64,000 nucleotides of DNA from an uncultured Hyphomicrobiales bacterium (GCA_903930435.1 CAIYYN010000049.1:62001-126000); one strand, 5' to 3'; numbered from the stretch's first letter, positions 32,531 through 42,743 are shown. Numbers and translations: made by a program. The notes: generated by a model from the sequence alone, not told the origin.

Positions 32531-34831
32531 TCAGTTTGCCCGCAAGTGCGCGAAGCGCATTGGTGCCAGCGCGTGATCTTGGTGCTGGGCTGGTTCCCTG
32601 AGGGCTGTGTGCATATCGATACTGGTCAGATAGCCCCGGTCATCCAGAAGATAACCGTCGGTCGTCAGGCCCGTGAACTTGCCGAGTTCCGGACCCATCG
32701 CCGGTCCATCGACGATCACGGCACCGATCTGGCACTCGATGAATGGCGATTCCACGATGGCGAGATCACCTGTAGCCGCCTGATGGGGTAATACGAACAC
32801 CACGCCATTCCCCTGGCTTGGGATACCCAGCACGCTGACTTCGATCTGATCAAACCGGATGCGGGCAGGCAATCCCTCGCGGATCGCCATGCGGCTAAGT
32901 CCGTGCCGCTGGTTGTCTCCATCGATCAACAGGATCGCGTGGCCGTGCGCGGCGATGGCCTTGGCGAGCGTCAACGCCAGCTCAGTCTTTTGGCGATCGG
33001 CTGAATGTGCAGTCAGGAAGAAGCGCCGATTGCGGCCTTGCGACAGGTCTGCAAACAGGCTCGCTGCGAGCTCGCGCGGATCAATCGCTGTCGACGGTGC
33101 GGTCAGAGGATCAGTCGATGTAGCGCGGGACATCTCCATTGGAGCAGTTGCCGGATCCGGCGCGGCGGCCATTGTCTGGGACTGGGGTTCCAGCATGTTG
33201 ACCGGATGTGCCGAAAACTGCTCACCGGGGTACCCGGGAAGCGGAGGCAGCGCCGAAGAGGGCTGCGGTGGCTCCCTATGGTTTGGTTCGGCCACAAGCG
33301 GGCGCCGACCCGGCGGGCGTTGATCGTCGCGCGCAGGAGCCGGGACGTCAGGCGGCCCAGGCGGGCCGGACGGCGCCGGACCGGGCCACGGGGCAGGGTA
33401 ACCGCCGCCATAGGTATAATCAGGAATCTGAGATCCACGATCCATCGCAACGGCAAGGCCAATTCCAAGGCTCAGGCCACCGGAGGCCGCTATCAGCAAG
33501 GCCGCCATGACCTTGGGACTTGAAGGCTTGCTGGGAAAGCTGGCCGGTGCCACGATCCGGGCGTAGGGCGTCTCGGTCAGGTTGCGACGGATGCTTTCGT
33601 TGGCACGCAGGAACTTCTCGTAATTGCTCCGTTCACTGTCGGCTTCACGCTGCAGTTCCCGCAGTTGCAGGCTGGTCGCATTGGTGTCTGTCGTCTTGTT
33701 CTCGAGGATCTGGACGCGCTTTTGCGCGGCATCTTCATTGCCACGGGCGACCTGCGCTTCATTTGTCAAAGCAGACGAAATTCGTTGCATTTCGTCGTTG
33801 ATCTGACCACGAATTGCCTGAAGCTGTTGCTCGATATCCAGAATCTCGGGATGGCGGCTGCCATATTTCTGCGACGCAGCGGCTTGCCGACGGATAAGGT
33901 CGGAATATTGGACCCGCAATTGGCGGATCACTGTCGAATTGATCGTGTCGAACGAGCCATCAAGGGTCTTGCCTGAGGCAATGATCTTGCGGATCTGATC
34001 AACCCGCGATTGGGCCTCGCCTGCCTTGGCGCGTGCAGCAACGAGATCCCGGTTGGCCTCCTGCAACTGCTGCTCCTGCGTCAGGGTTCCCGCGACATCG
34101 ACAATTCCGTTTGTTGCTTTGTAGTCCTGTACCTTCTTCTCGGCCTCTTCAACCTTGGCGCGGAGTTCCTTCGTCCGCTGAACGACCCAGTCAAACTGAT
34201 CCTGTGTGTAGACATCGGCGGCGGAGCGCTCTTCATCCAGAAATGCCTTGGCGATTGCATCGGCCAGTCTGGCGGCCTTGCCAGGGTTTGATGCCTTGAC
34301 CTCCATGTCGACGACATATGTGCGGTCCGGGCGTTTGACCGAGATGCGCTCAGTGAGGGCATTGACGATCTGATCGATGGCCGGTGCCGAGACCGTGCCT
34401 CGCTGAAACAGGCTGAACAGCCCCGAAATCAGCCCGACGTGGTCGGAGGGTGCGAATTCAGGATCTGATTCGAGGTGTTCGTTGGCAATGACCCGACGGA
34501 GCACTGATTCCGAGGTCATCAGTTTCAGCTGGCTTTCGACCATGATCGGGTCGGCCTGCTGCGGCATCGGTGCCTGGTCGGAGCCGATTGTCTGGCGATC
34601 TCGCGCATCAATCAGGATCGAGATTGTTGATGTGTAGGTGAGCGGCGAAAAGAAAATATAATAAAAGGCCAGCGCAAACGCGAAGATAAGACCGGCAAGG
34701 ATCCACAGGCGTTGCCGGGCCAGAATTGAGAAAAAGCCACCAAGATTGACCGAGTTGCGAATGCGCACGCCGCCAGGCTCGGCGCGCTCGTACGCTCCGT
34801 GTTGTCCCAACTCGAGGCCATGGTTCGACAT
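32531..34831 (-). CDS. Wzc/GumC-like polysaccharide co-polymerase with degenerate kinase domain
   Basis: About 766 residues. An N-terminal Wzz domain has its first membrane segment near residues 40-60. A long periplasmic coiled coil follows (about 190-430, rich in KVEEAEKKVQDYKAT-like heptads) with a second membrane segment near 455-475 after PSSPKVM. Then come a Pro/Gly-rich linker (about 485-560) and a C-terminal P-loop-like domain. That domain is degenerate: the Walker A region reads TAHSADRQKTELALTLAKAI with no GxxGxGKT. Walker A' is ILLIDGDNQRHG, Walker B is AVIVDGPAMG, and there is no tyrosine cluster at the end. It can still set chain length with the polymerase, but kinase activity looks lost. 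It sits 43 bases upstream of the polymerase gene. Confidence 0.88.
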   Translation of the reverse strand: MSNHGLELGQHGAYERAEPGGVRIRNSVNLGGFFSILARQRLWILAGLIFAFALAFYYIFFSPLTYTSTISILIDARDRQTIGSDQAPMPQQADPIMVESQLKLMTSESVLRRVIANEHLESDPEFAPSDHVGLISGLFSLFQRGTVSAPAIDQIVNALTERISVKRPDRTYVVDMEVKASNPGKAARLADAIAKAFLDEERSAADVYTQDQFDWVVQRTKELRAKVEEAEKKVQDYKATNGIVDVAGTLTQEQQLQEANRDLVAARAKAGEAQSRVDQIRKIIASGKTLDGSFDTINSTVIRQLRVQYSDLIRRQAAASQKYGSRHPEILDIEQQLQAIRGQINDEMQRISSALTNEAQVARGNEDAAQKRVQILENKTTDTNATSLQLRELQREADSERSNYEKFLRANESIRRNLTETPYARIVAPASFPSKPSSPKVMAALLIAASGGLSLGIGLAVAMDRGSQIPDYTYGGGYPAPWPGPAPSGPPGPPDVPAPARDDQRPPGRRPLVAEPNHREPPQPSSALPPLPGYPGEQFSAHPVNMLEPQSQTMAAAPDPATAPMEMSRATSTDPLTAPSTAIDPRELAASLFADLSQGRNRRFFLTAHSADRQKTELALTLAKAIAAHGHAILLIDGDNQRHGLSRMAIREGLPARIRFDQIEVSVLGIPSQGNGVVFVLPHQAATGDLAIVESPFIECQIGAVIVDGPAMGPELGKFTGLTTDGYLLDDRGYLTSIDMHTALREPAQHQDHALAPMRFAHLRAN

Positions 34832-35013
34832 TTCGATCACTCGACAGGCAGTTTTGTGCGTCCTATCCTCGGTGGCTCGGAGTCGTTGACGCCCGCCAGA
34901 CGATAGAGAATTATGGTTAACAAAGGATTTTCAAGCCGCAATTGCTTATGCAAGCCAAGCAGTTGTATCGAGATCAGCAGGGATTTTTTCTGTTTTGTAA
35001 TGCGGGGTTGGCT

Positions 35014-36114
35014 GTGGGCGAGCGTATCTGGCGAGCGATTGGCGTTATCAGCGGGACATCGATGGACGCCATCGATGTCGGGTTGGTCGAAACGGATGGC
35101 CATTCCCATGTGATTGCACATGGCGGACGGGGGTACGCTTATCCTGCTGACTTACGGTCCGCATTGGGTACGGTCGTCGCAGATCGAGATCTCGCTGCAT
35201 ACGATCCGCTGCTGGACATCGAAGCCGGTGTAACGCAGGCACATGCCGATGCGATTGCGCAGTTCATGGTGGACGAAGGGCTGACAAGGGCGGATGTTGA
35301 CCTCATCGGCTTGCATGGCCAAACCGTATTTCATGACCCGGCCCGGCAGGTAACACGCCAGCTTGGCGATGGTCATGCTGTAGCTCGCCAGTTGGGGATT
35401 GATACGGTCTATCGGTTCAGACACGCCGATGTGGCTGCCGGAGGGCAAGGCGCGCCGCTCGCGCCGCTCTATCACCGGGCACTCGCCCATCACTTGCCCA
35501 AGCCGCTGATGGTGCTCAATCTCGGGGGCGTCGCCAATGTGACCTGGCTCGGAACGGACGCAGAAAATGACGTAATCGCCTTTGATACCGGACCGGCCAG
35601 CGCCTTGATCGATGATTTCGTCCGGCATCGGACCGGAGCGGCCTATGACGAGGGCGGTGCGCTGGCGGCGTCCGGTCATGTTGATGAAGCCATGCTCGCC
35701 CGGTTCATGGCGCATCCCTATTTCCAATTGCCTGCACCCAAGTCACTTGATCGCAACGACTTCCATCGACTGACCCGCGAAATCGAAACGCTCAGCACCA
35801 TTGATGGCGCTGCGACACTGACCGCATTCACGGTTGAGAGCATCGCGGCGTCCCTGCATCAGGTTCCAATTCCGCCAGAGCGGTGGGTCGTTGGCGGCGG
35901 TGGGCGGCATAATCGGGCCATGATGCAGCGTTTGGCCACCCGTTTGGGCGTCGCCGTTGATCCCGTCGAAGCCGTCGGTTGGGACGGTGACTTTCTCGAA
36001 GCGCATTGTTTCGGGTATCTGGCGGTCCGCAGCGTGATGGGTTTGCCGTTGAGTTTACCCGGAACTACGGGGATCGCGAAGGCGATGACAGGCGGTGAGC
36101 TTGCAAAGGCCTGA
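35014..36114 (+). CDS. anmK: Anhydro-N-acetylmuramic acid kinase
   Basis: AnmK cleaves and phosphorylates 1,6-anhydro-MurNAc to MurNAc-6-phosphate in peptidoglycan recycling. Signatures are AIGVISGTSMDAIDVGLVET at the N-terminus, GLHGQTVFHDP, the VLNLGGVANVTWL block and VVGGGGRHNRAMMQRL. The start is uncertain: the frame is open upstream, and GTG 35014 (VGERIWRAIG) gives the usual family length. It is divergent from the co-polymerase gene. No murQ or other recycling gene is adjacent. Confidence 0.93.
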   Translation: MGERIWRAIGVISGTSMDAIDVGLVETDGHSHVIAHGGRGYAYPADLRSALGTVVADRDLAAYDPLLDIEAGVTQAHADAIAQFMVDEGLTRADVDLIGLHGQTVFHDPARQVTRQLGDGHAVARQLGIDTVYRFRHADVAAGGQGAPLAPLYHRALAHHLPKPLMVLNLGGVANVTWLGTDAENDVIAFDTGPASALIDDFVRHRTGAAYDEGGALAASGHVDEAMLARFMAHPYFQLPAPKSLDRNDFHRLTREIETLSTIDGAATLTAFTVESIAASLHQVPIPPERWVVGGGGRHNRAMMQRLATRLGVAVDPVEAVGWDGDFLEAHCFGYLAVRSVMGLPLSLPGTTGIAKAMTGGELAKA

Positions 36115-36169
36115 CATCAACTGATTTTAAGGTAATGGTTGCGATTGCTGGCAATAAGCCGATTATCAG

Positions 36170-37504
36170 TTAATTGTCGGCCAATCCGGCAATCCGATGT
36201 GCTTCGGTCGCTGCGGCGGCGATGGCATCACGATACTCGAAAATATCGGTGAGCGTTTCCAAGGAGAGCGCACTGCTGACTCGCGGATCGCTCAAGGCGA
36301 TATCGCGGAGATGGCGGCCTTCGCTGCGGACCTTGGCAACCAGCTCACCCGACAGCGCCTTTGCGTCCGCCCGCCCGAGCTTTGCGGCGAGCGCCGACGA
36401 TAAGGCTTCCGAAGCAAGCAAACCGCCGAGCAGGTCGAGATTCGAGCGCATGCGGGCTTCGTCAACGGATAGAGTCTCAACCAGCGTTGCAAGCCGGTCA
36501 GCGCTCGCCAAGGCAAGCGTGCTCACAACTGGCAGGATCGTCCACTCCGCATGCCAACGGCCCGGACTGCGTTCCTGTTCCTGAATGCCCGATGCCGAGA
36601 GGCTCGCCAGCAAGCCGCTTCCGATATGGGCGGCAGCGATGGGTACGAGACTATCGACCGGATTGCGCTTGTGCGGCATGGCGCTTGAACCACCGCCTCC
36701 GGCGCGCAAACCTTCGGCCAATTCGCCGACTTCAGTTGAGGCCAGCAACTGGATATCGCCTGCGATCTTGGCGGCTGATTGCATCGCACCGACGAGAGCC
36801 GACGCAATCGCCAGCAAGGGCTCGCGGGTCGTCTGCCAATTACCGAGGGGATCAGCGAGGCCGAGGCGTCGAGCCAATCCGGCGCGTACTGTCGATCCGT
36901 GGGGATTGAGCACGGCGAGTGTACCGCTCGCGCCCGCCAACTGAACGAGAAGGTCAGTTTCAATCAGTCTGTCGATCGACGCATAGGACCGGCGAATCGC
37001 GAGAAGCCAATGCGCTGCCTTTGCGCCAAAGGTAATCGGCGTTGCCTGCTGCAGCAGCGTGCGCGCTGCGATTGGCGTCTCGGCATAGCGTTGCGCCAAG
37101 GCCGTCAAGCTTGACTTGACCCGGTCAAGATCCTTCAGCACCTGATCGCGCGTCGCCTTCAATGCCAGCATGTGGGCGGTGTCGATGACGTCCTGGCTGG
37201 TCGCGCCGAAATGGACGAACCGGCCCGCGTCCTTGTTCAAGGCTGTGACATGCGCGGTGAATGCGCTCGCGAAGGGAATCGCGGGGTTGCCTGCATCACG
37301 GGCTGCCTCGAAGATTGAAGACGCATCCAGGCCATCCGCAAGACTCGCAGCCCGAATGGCATCAGCGGCAGCCTGCGGTATCAGGCCGATATCAGCCTCA
37401 GTTGCGGCCAGTTCCACCTCGAATGCGACCATGCGAGCAAGACGAGCCCGAGCACTCCAGATCTGGTCCGAGACGCTGGTGCGAAATTGCGGCTCGATCA
37501 ACAT
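36170..37504 (-). CDS. pcaB: 3-carboxy-cis,cis-muconate cycloisomerase
   Basis: PcaB lactonises beta-carboxymuconate to gamma-carboxymuconolactone, the step after ring cleavage of protocatechuate. It belongs to the fumarase/aspartase superfamily: HFGATSQDVIDTA near residue 100, the signature GGGGSSAMPHKRNP near 270 and QERSPGRWHAEW, typical of PcaB. ATG 37504 (MLIEPQFR) is preferred; an in-frame ATG at 37519 would overlap the upstream reductase gene by 13 bases. Last gene of the pca/pob operon. Confidence 0.94.
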   Translation of the reverse strand: MLIEPQFRTSVSDQIWSARARLARMVAFEVELAATEADIGLIPQAAADAIRAASLADGLDASSIFEAARDAGNPAIPFASAFTAHVTALNKDAGRFVHFGATSQDVIDTAHMLALKATRDQVLKDLDRVKSSLTALAQRYAETPIAARTLLQQATPITFGAKAAHWLLAIRRSYASIDRLIETDLLVQLAGASGTLAVLNPHGSTVRAGLARRLGLADPLGNWQTTREPLLAIASALVGAMQSAAKIAGDIQLLASTEVGELAEGLRAGGGGSSAMPHKRNPVDSLVPIAAAHIGSGLLASLSASGIQEQERSPGRWHAEWTILPVVSTLALASADRLATLVETLSVDEARMRSNLDLLGGLLASEALSSALAAKLGRADAKALSGELVAKVRSEGRHLRDIALSDPRVSSALSLETLTDIFEYRDAIAAAATEAHRIAGLADN

Positions 37505-37506
37505 GG

Positions 37507-38682
37507 TCAACCCATCCATCCGGTCCAGGGTTCGCCGATCATCTTGCGCGATTGCATGTGGCGGCGGGCGTGATTGATGCTGTCGACCGCGAGAAGCTTG
37601 CCAGCACCAACATAAGCGACCGAGAAGGCATTGGCTGCTGGATCGCCGTCGATGTGGATCGTGTCATATCCATGGCTGAGGCCGACGATCTGCAGCTTGA
37701 CGTCATACTGATCGGACCAGAACCACGGAACAGGATCATAGACCGGTGACTGACCGAGAATCGACATGGCAACGGTCTTGGCCTGATCGATGGCGTTTTG
37801 AACACTTTCCAACCGGATCGACCGGCCATAGCGACCGGACTGGAAACGGGCGCAATCACCTGCCGCATAGACATCGAGCGCGCTGGTGCAAGCTTCGTGA
37901 TCAACCCGGATACCGTCAGCCACGTCCAGACCGGCTGTCTGGGCAAGGGTCGTTTCGGGCAAGGCTCCGATGGAGACGAGCACGAGATCTGCCGGAATTC
38001 GCGATCCATCCGCAAGTACAACGGCCTCGACACGGGCTCCGCCCTCGATGGCCAGCACACCGGTCGAAACGCGCAGATCGATGCCCCGACCTCGATGCAG
38101 TTGCGTGAAAAAGGCAGAGACATCGGGAGCCACGACGCGACCCAGCACGCGTTCGGCTGCCTCCAGAACCGTGACATTGAGTCCCAATCCACGCGCGACA
38201 GCCGCGACTTCCAGGCCGATATAACCGCCGCCGATCACCACGACGTTCTTGCCGGGAACAAGCTGACTGCGTATCAGCGCCGCGTCCATCAGGGAGCGCA
38301 GCATGACGACACCAGGCATATCAACACCCGGTATCGACAGCGGACGAGGTCGCATGCCGGTCGTCAGGATCAGTTTCGAATAGGTGAGTTCACGGCCATC
38401 CAGCAAACGCAGGGTGTGATGCGTCGTGTCCAGTTGGGTCGCCGGTTTGCCGAGGATCACCTCGACCTTCAACTCATCGTACATCGCAGCGGGTCGCAGC
38501 AGCAGCCGCTCTTCGTCGGTATCGAAGGTCAGGAATTTTTTCGACAGCGGTGGTCGCTGATAGGGCAGATGCGGCTCGGATCCGATCAGGGCGAGTGGAC
38601 CCTCGTAGCCGCCTTGCCGCAACGACTGAATGGCCTGGGCACCAGCCTGACCTGCACCAACAACGATGATCGGAGATGTCAT
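37507..38682 (-). CDS. Ferredoxin reductase-type FAD-dependent oxidoreductase
   Basis: A 391-residue flavoprotein of the putidaredoxin reductase/rubredoxin reductase type: VVGAGQAGAQAIQSLR (FAD), the substrate-face PYQRPPLSK motif, VVVIGGGYIGLEVAAVARGLG (NAD(P)H) and DVYAAGDCARF (second FAD motif), then a reductase C-terminal domain with WFWSDQYDVKLQIVG. It passes electrons from NAD(P)H to a small iron-sulfur protein serving a P450 or Rieske oxygenase. No ferredoxin or oxygenase gene is adjacent, although a Rieske ferredoxin lies at 14832. Located between pobA and pcaB in one apparent operon; AAGG lies 6 bases before its ATG. Confidence 0.9.
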   Translation of the reverse strand: MTSPIIVVGAGQAGAQAIQSLRQGGYEGPLALIGSEPHLPYQRPPLSKKFLTFDTDEERLLLRPAAMYDELKVEVILGKPATQLDTTHHTLRLLDGRELTYSKLILTTGMRPRPLSIPGVDMPGVVMLRSLMDAALIRSQLVPGKNVVVIGGGYIGLEVAAVARGLGLNVTVLEAAERVLGRVVAPDVSAFFTQLHRGRGIDLRVSTGVLAIEGGARVEAVVLADGSRIPADLVLVSIGALPETTLAQTAGLDVADGIRVDHEACTSALDVYAAGDCARFQSGRYGRSIRLESVQNAIDQAKTVAMSILGQSPVYDPVPWFWSDQYDVKLQIVGLSHGYDTIHIDGDPAANAFSVAYVGAGKLLAVDSINHARRHMQSRKMIGEPWTGWMG

Positions 38683-38795
38683 GAATGACCTTCTAACTCA
38701 TTGCCCAATCGGCCGATGAGCTATAGCGGGGTCTGACCGGTTTGTTAACCGGCATATCCGACGTGATGCGTCGCAATCCCGTCGGAGACACGCGT

Positions 38796-39998
<1,203 letters not shown>

Positions 39999-40056
39999 TT
40001 ATCTCCCGATAGGCAATACAGATTAAGATCTAGTGCGTCCGACTTCCGTTGCCAGC

Positions 40057-40641
40057 TCAGACGTCAAAGAAGACCGTCTCGTCAGCTCCCTGCAAATGGA
40101 TATCGAATCGATATTCATTTAGAGCAACTGTCCTTGCGATCAGTGTCGCACGGCGGCTTTCCGGCACTGTCTGAAGGACAGGATCTGTCGCATTGGCTGC
40201 GGCTTCGTCGTCGAAATAGATCCGGGTGTAGAGATGGCTGAGAAGCCCCCGCATCAGGACGATCACCGCGATGCACGGTGCTTCATCCGGCGCGAGTTTG
40301 CCTGGTTTTACGGTGTTGAATACGAAGCGATTCTCCGGGTCCGGGCCGGTGCCCTGCCGTCCAAAGCCGGTGAAGCGACTGTTTCCGGTGTTTTTGCCGT
40401 CGGCAATGCGCCCCTGGCTATCCGCTTGCCAGAATTCGACGATGGCATCTGGAACGACTTTTCCATCCATATCGAGCACGCGACCCGTGATCCGGATATG
40501 TGTGCCTGGCAGGCTTTGTTCAGCCATGGCGCCATCAGCGATCTGTGTATTTGCATAGCCATATTGCACGGCTGTCAGGCCATAGGCGAAATAGGGACCC
40601 ACCGTCTGCGACGGAGTTTGCGGGAGCAGTTTGCCGGTCAT
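40057..40641 (-). CDS. pcaG: Protocatechuate 3,4-dioxygenase alpha subunit
   Basis: The alpha chain of the ring-cleaving dioxygenase, 194 residues from ATG 40641. It has the intradiol dioxygenase beta-sandwich with TPSQTVGPYFAYGL at the N-terminus, VPDAIVEFWQADSQGR and FTGFGRQGT, as expected for PcaG, and lacks the iron-binding Tyr/His set, which the beta chain carries. It starts 5 bases after pcaH; a TTG at 40650 would overlap. Expected to assemble with PcaH as an (alpha-beta-Fe) oligomer in the cytoplasm. Confidence 0.95.
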   Translation of the reverse strand: MTGKLLPQTPSQTVGPYFAYGLTAVQYGYANTQIADGAMAEQSLPGTHIRITGRVLDMDGKVVPDAIVEFWQADSQGRIADGKNTGNSRFTGFGRQGTGPDPENRFVFNTVKPGKLAPDEAPCIAVIVLMRGLLSHLYTRIYFDDEAAANATDPVLQTVPESRRATLIARTVALNEYRFDIHLQGADETVFFDV

Positions 40642-40646
40642 CGATC

Positions 40647-41351
40647 TCAAGCCTCGAACAGGGTTTCGTTACGGCCACGCAGCACGATGTTGAAAATGTA
40701 GCCGAGCGCAAAGCCTTCTTCGGTGACATCAAGACTGAAATCGGAAATCATCCGTTCCCGTGCGCCAACCGGGGCCGATTGATAGATCGGATCGAAATTG
40801 AGCAGGGGATCGCCGGGGAAATACATCTGGGTCACGAGGCGCGAGGCAATCGTGTTGCCGATCAGCGAGAAGTGGATGTGGTTCGGACGCCAGGCGTTGG
40901 CGTGATTGCCCCAGGGGTAGGCACCCGGCTTGATCGTGTAGAACTTGTAACGCCCTTCTTCGTCAGTGACGACTCGTCCTGCCCCGAGGAAGTTCGGATC
41001 AAGCGGTGCAGCGTGCTGGTCGACCTTGTGGACATAGCGACCGGCGGCATTGGCCTGCCAGACTTCGACCAACGTATTGCGCACCGGTCGACCATCTTCG
41101 TCAAGGACGCGGCCCGTGACGATGATCCGCTCGCCCAATGGTTCGCCACCCTTCGAGCCGTTCTTGGTTAGATCATTGTCGAGTGGGCCAACGCTCTCAT
41201 GGCCGTAGACGGGGGCCGAGCGCTCCAGGAGCCGATGCTTGATCGGGATCAGCGGTTGGCGCGGCGAACGCGCAACGCTGGACGTATAAGCCGGGAAATT
41301 ATAGGGCGGATGCGTTTCCCAATCGCGCTTGCTGCTGTTATCAGCTGTCAT
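40647..41351 (-). CDS. pcaH: Protocatechuate 3,4-dioxygenase beta subunit
   Basis: The catalytic beta chain, 234 residues. Iron(III) ligands are visible: Tyr106 (GRYVHKVD), Tyr145 (KPGAYPWGNH), His158 and His160 (RPNHIHFS). It opens protocatechuate to beta-carboxymuconate. ATG 41351 is preferred over ATG 41357 because AAGGAG lies 6 bases before it and touches the other. It follows pcaL by 30 bases and precedes pcaG by 5. Confidence 0.96.
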   Translation of the reverse strand: MTADNSSKRDWETHPPYNFPAYTSSVARSPRQPLIPIKHRLLERSAPVYGHESVGPLDNDLTKNGSKGGEPLGERIIVTGRVLDEDGRPVRNTLVEVWQANAAGRYVHKVDQHAAPLDPNFLGAGRVVTDEEGRYKFYTIKPGAYPWGNHANAWRPNHIHFSLIGNTIASRLVTQMYFPGDPLLNFDPIYQSAPVGARERMISDFSLDVTEEGFALGYIFNIVLRGRNETLFEA

Positions 41352-41381
41352 GGTCATCTCCTTCGTGTCTCTGTGCTCCGG

Positions 41382-42566
41382 TCAGACCGGATGGTCCCAT
41401 GCAGCCGCGCCGTCCTTCGCGACCGTTTCCTTCACGATGCGGAAAGCTGTATTGGCTGCGGGCACGCCGCCATAAACTGCCACATGCAAAAGAGCTTCCT
41501 TGATGTCGTCGAGGGTCGTGCCTGTGTTGCGGGCCGCGCGGGTGTGCATCGCGACTTCCTCGTGATGGCCGAGGGCAGCCAGCAACGCCAGTGTCACGAG
41601 GGAACGCTCGCGCCGGGTCAACCCGGGCCGCGACCATACCGATCCCCAGGCACCCTCGGTGATGAAGGTCTGGAAATCGACATCAAAATTCGTCTTGTTT
41701 GCCTCTGCTCGATCAACATGGGCGTCGCCAAGCACCGCACGTCGCGTTTTCATGCCCGTCGCGAACCGATCCGTGATCGCATTGACGGATTTGAGATGCG
41801 CAAGCAGCAAGTCCGTGAAGATCTTCGGGGTTTCGATGCAGGGCAGGTGCGCGGGACCTTCGATCAATTCGAAGCGACTGCCCGGAATGAGGTCGGCGAG
41901 GGACTTTACCAGTTCAGGAGGGGTCGATCCGTCGGTCGAGCCGACAATGCACGTGGTCGGGACGGTCAGCGCGCGTGCTGCCGGTTCCAGATCGGCATCA
42001 CGGATCGCACCGCACGCGGTCACATATCCGGCCTCGGGAGTCCGTACGAGCATGGTCTTCCAGCCTGCGACGTCATCGGCAGACTTTGTCCGGTACTCCG
42101 GCGAAAACCAGCGCTCCATAACCGCGTCGGCGATTGACGCGATGCCATTCGCCTGGATCGCGGCCATGCGCGAGGCCCAAGCGTCGGGCGTACCAATTCT
42201 GTGGCCGGTATCCAGCAGAACCAGTGACTTGATCAGGTCCGCGCGCAGGGTGGAGAGTCCAAGCGCAATCATCCCGCCAATCGACAGGCCGACAATGGTC
42301 GCCGCCTTCAGTCCCAGATGATCCATCAGGCTGGCAAGATCAGCGGAATAGTCCGTGATCTGCATCGTGTCGTCTGCTGACGACGACAGACCATGTCCGC
42401 GCTTGTCGTAGCGCAACACGCGAAAGCCCGCCGGCAAGATCGCCATGACGCGATCCCAGACCCGGAAATCAGTCCCGAGCGAATTGATGAACACGAGGGT
42501 ATCAGCGCCCTCAGGGCCGGTCAGCGCATAATGATGCAGGTGCGACCCGATCTTTGCGAACGCCAT
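41382..42566 (-). CDS. pcaL: Fused 3-oxoadipate enol-lactonase / 4-carboxymuconolactone decarboxylase (PcaL)
   Basis: A bifunctional 394-residue protein. Residues 1-260 are an alpha/beta hydrolase with nucleophile Ser95 in GLSIGGMIAL, an acidic residue in GSTDGSTPPE and the histidine in EGPAHLPCIE (PcaD). Residues about 265-394 are a carboxymuconolactone decarboxylase domain with LTRRERSLVTLALLAALGHHEE (PcaC). It performs the two steps after PcaB and yields 3-oxoadipate. ATG 42566 has a G-rich site about 9 bases upstream. First gene of the pca operon, divergent from pcaQ. Such fusions are known from actinobacteria and some proteobacteria. Confidence 0.95.
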   Translation of the reverse strand: MAFAKIGSHLHHYALTGPEGADTLVFINSLGTDFRVWDRVMAILPAGFRVLRYDKRGHGLSSSADDTMQITDYSADLASLMDHLGLKAATIVGLSIGGMIALGLSTLRADLIKSLVLLDTGHRIGTPDAWASRMAAIQANGIASIADAVMERWFSPEYRTKSADDVAGWKTMLVRTPEAGYVTACGAIRDADLEPAARALTVPTTCIVGSTDGSTPPELVKSLADLIPGSRFELIEGPAHLPCIETPKIFTDLLLAHLKSVNAITDRFATGMKTRRAVLGDAHVDRAEANKTNFDVDFQTFITEGAWGSVWSRPGLTRRERSLVTLALLAALGHHEEVAMHTRAARNTGTTLDDIKEALLHVAVYGGVPAANTAFRIVKETVAKDGAAAWDHPV

Positions 42567-42639
42567 ACTGTCTGTCCCCCCACACAATCCATTCCAGACC
42601 GGATGATCTTGCTGCTTTGATTATCTGACGATGCATGAT

Positions 42640-42658
42640 ATTTTCAGTTATGTAAAAT
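42640..42658. promoter_or_regulatory. Candidate PcaQ (LysR) binding site
   Basis: In the 177-base gap between divergent pcaL and pcaQ, ATTTT-N9-AAAAT forms an inverted repeat of the T-N11-A kind bound by LysR regulators. The PcaQ consensus described for Sinorhizobium (ATAACC-N4-GGTTAA) is not found here, so assignment rests on position and symmetry only. Confidence 0.4.
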
Positions 42659-42743
42659 GACATTTCTGCCAACATAGATCATCCTCTAGTTATATTAGGG
42701 GTTTTCCGGGGGTGGTTGGGGGCACTGGCTGGGGAAAAATCGC

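Noticed and set aside
36121-36169. Inverted AACTGAT/ATCAGTT after anmK
   Set aside because: Arms are separated by about 40 bases with no T-run, so a terminator is not convincing.
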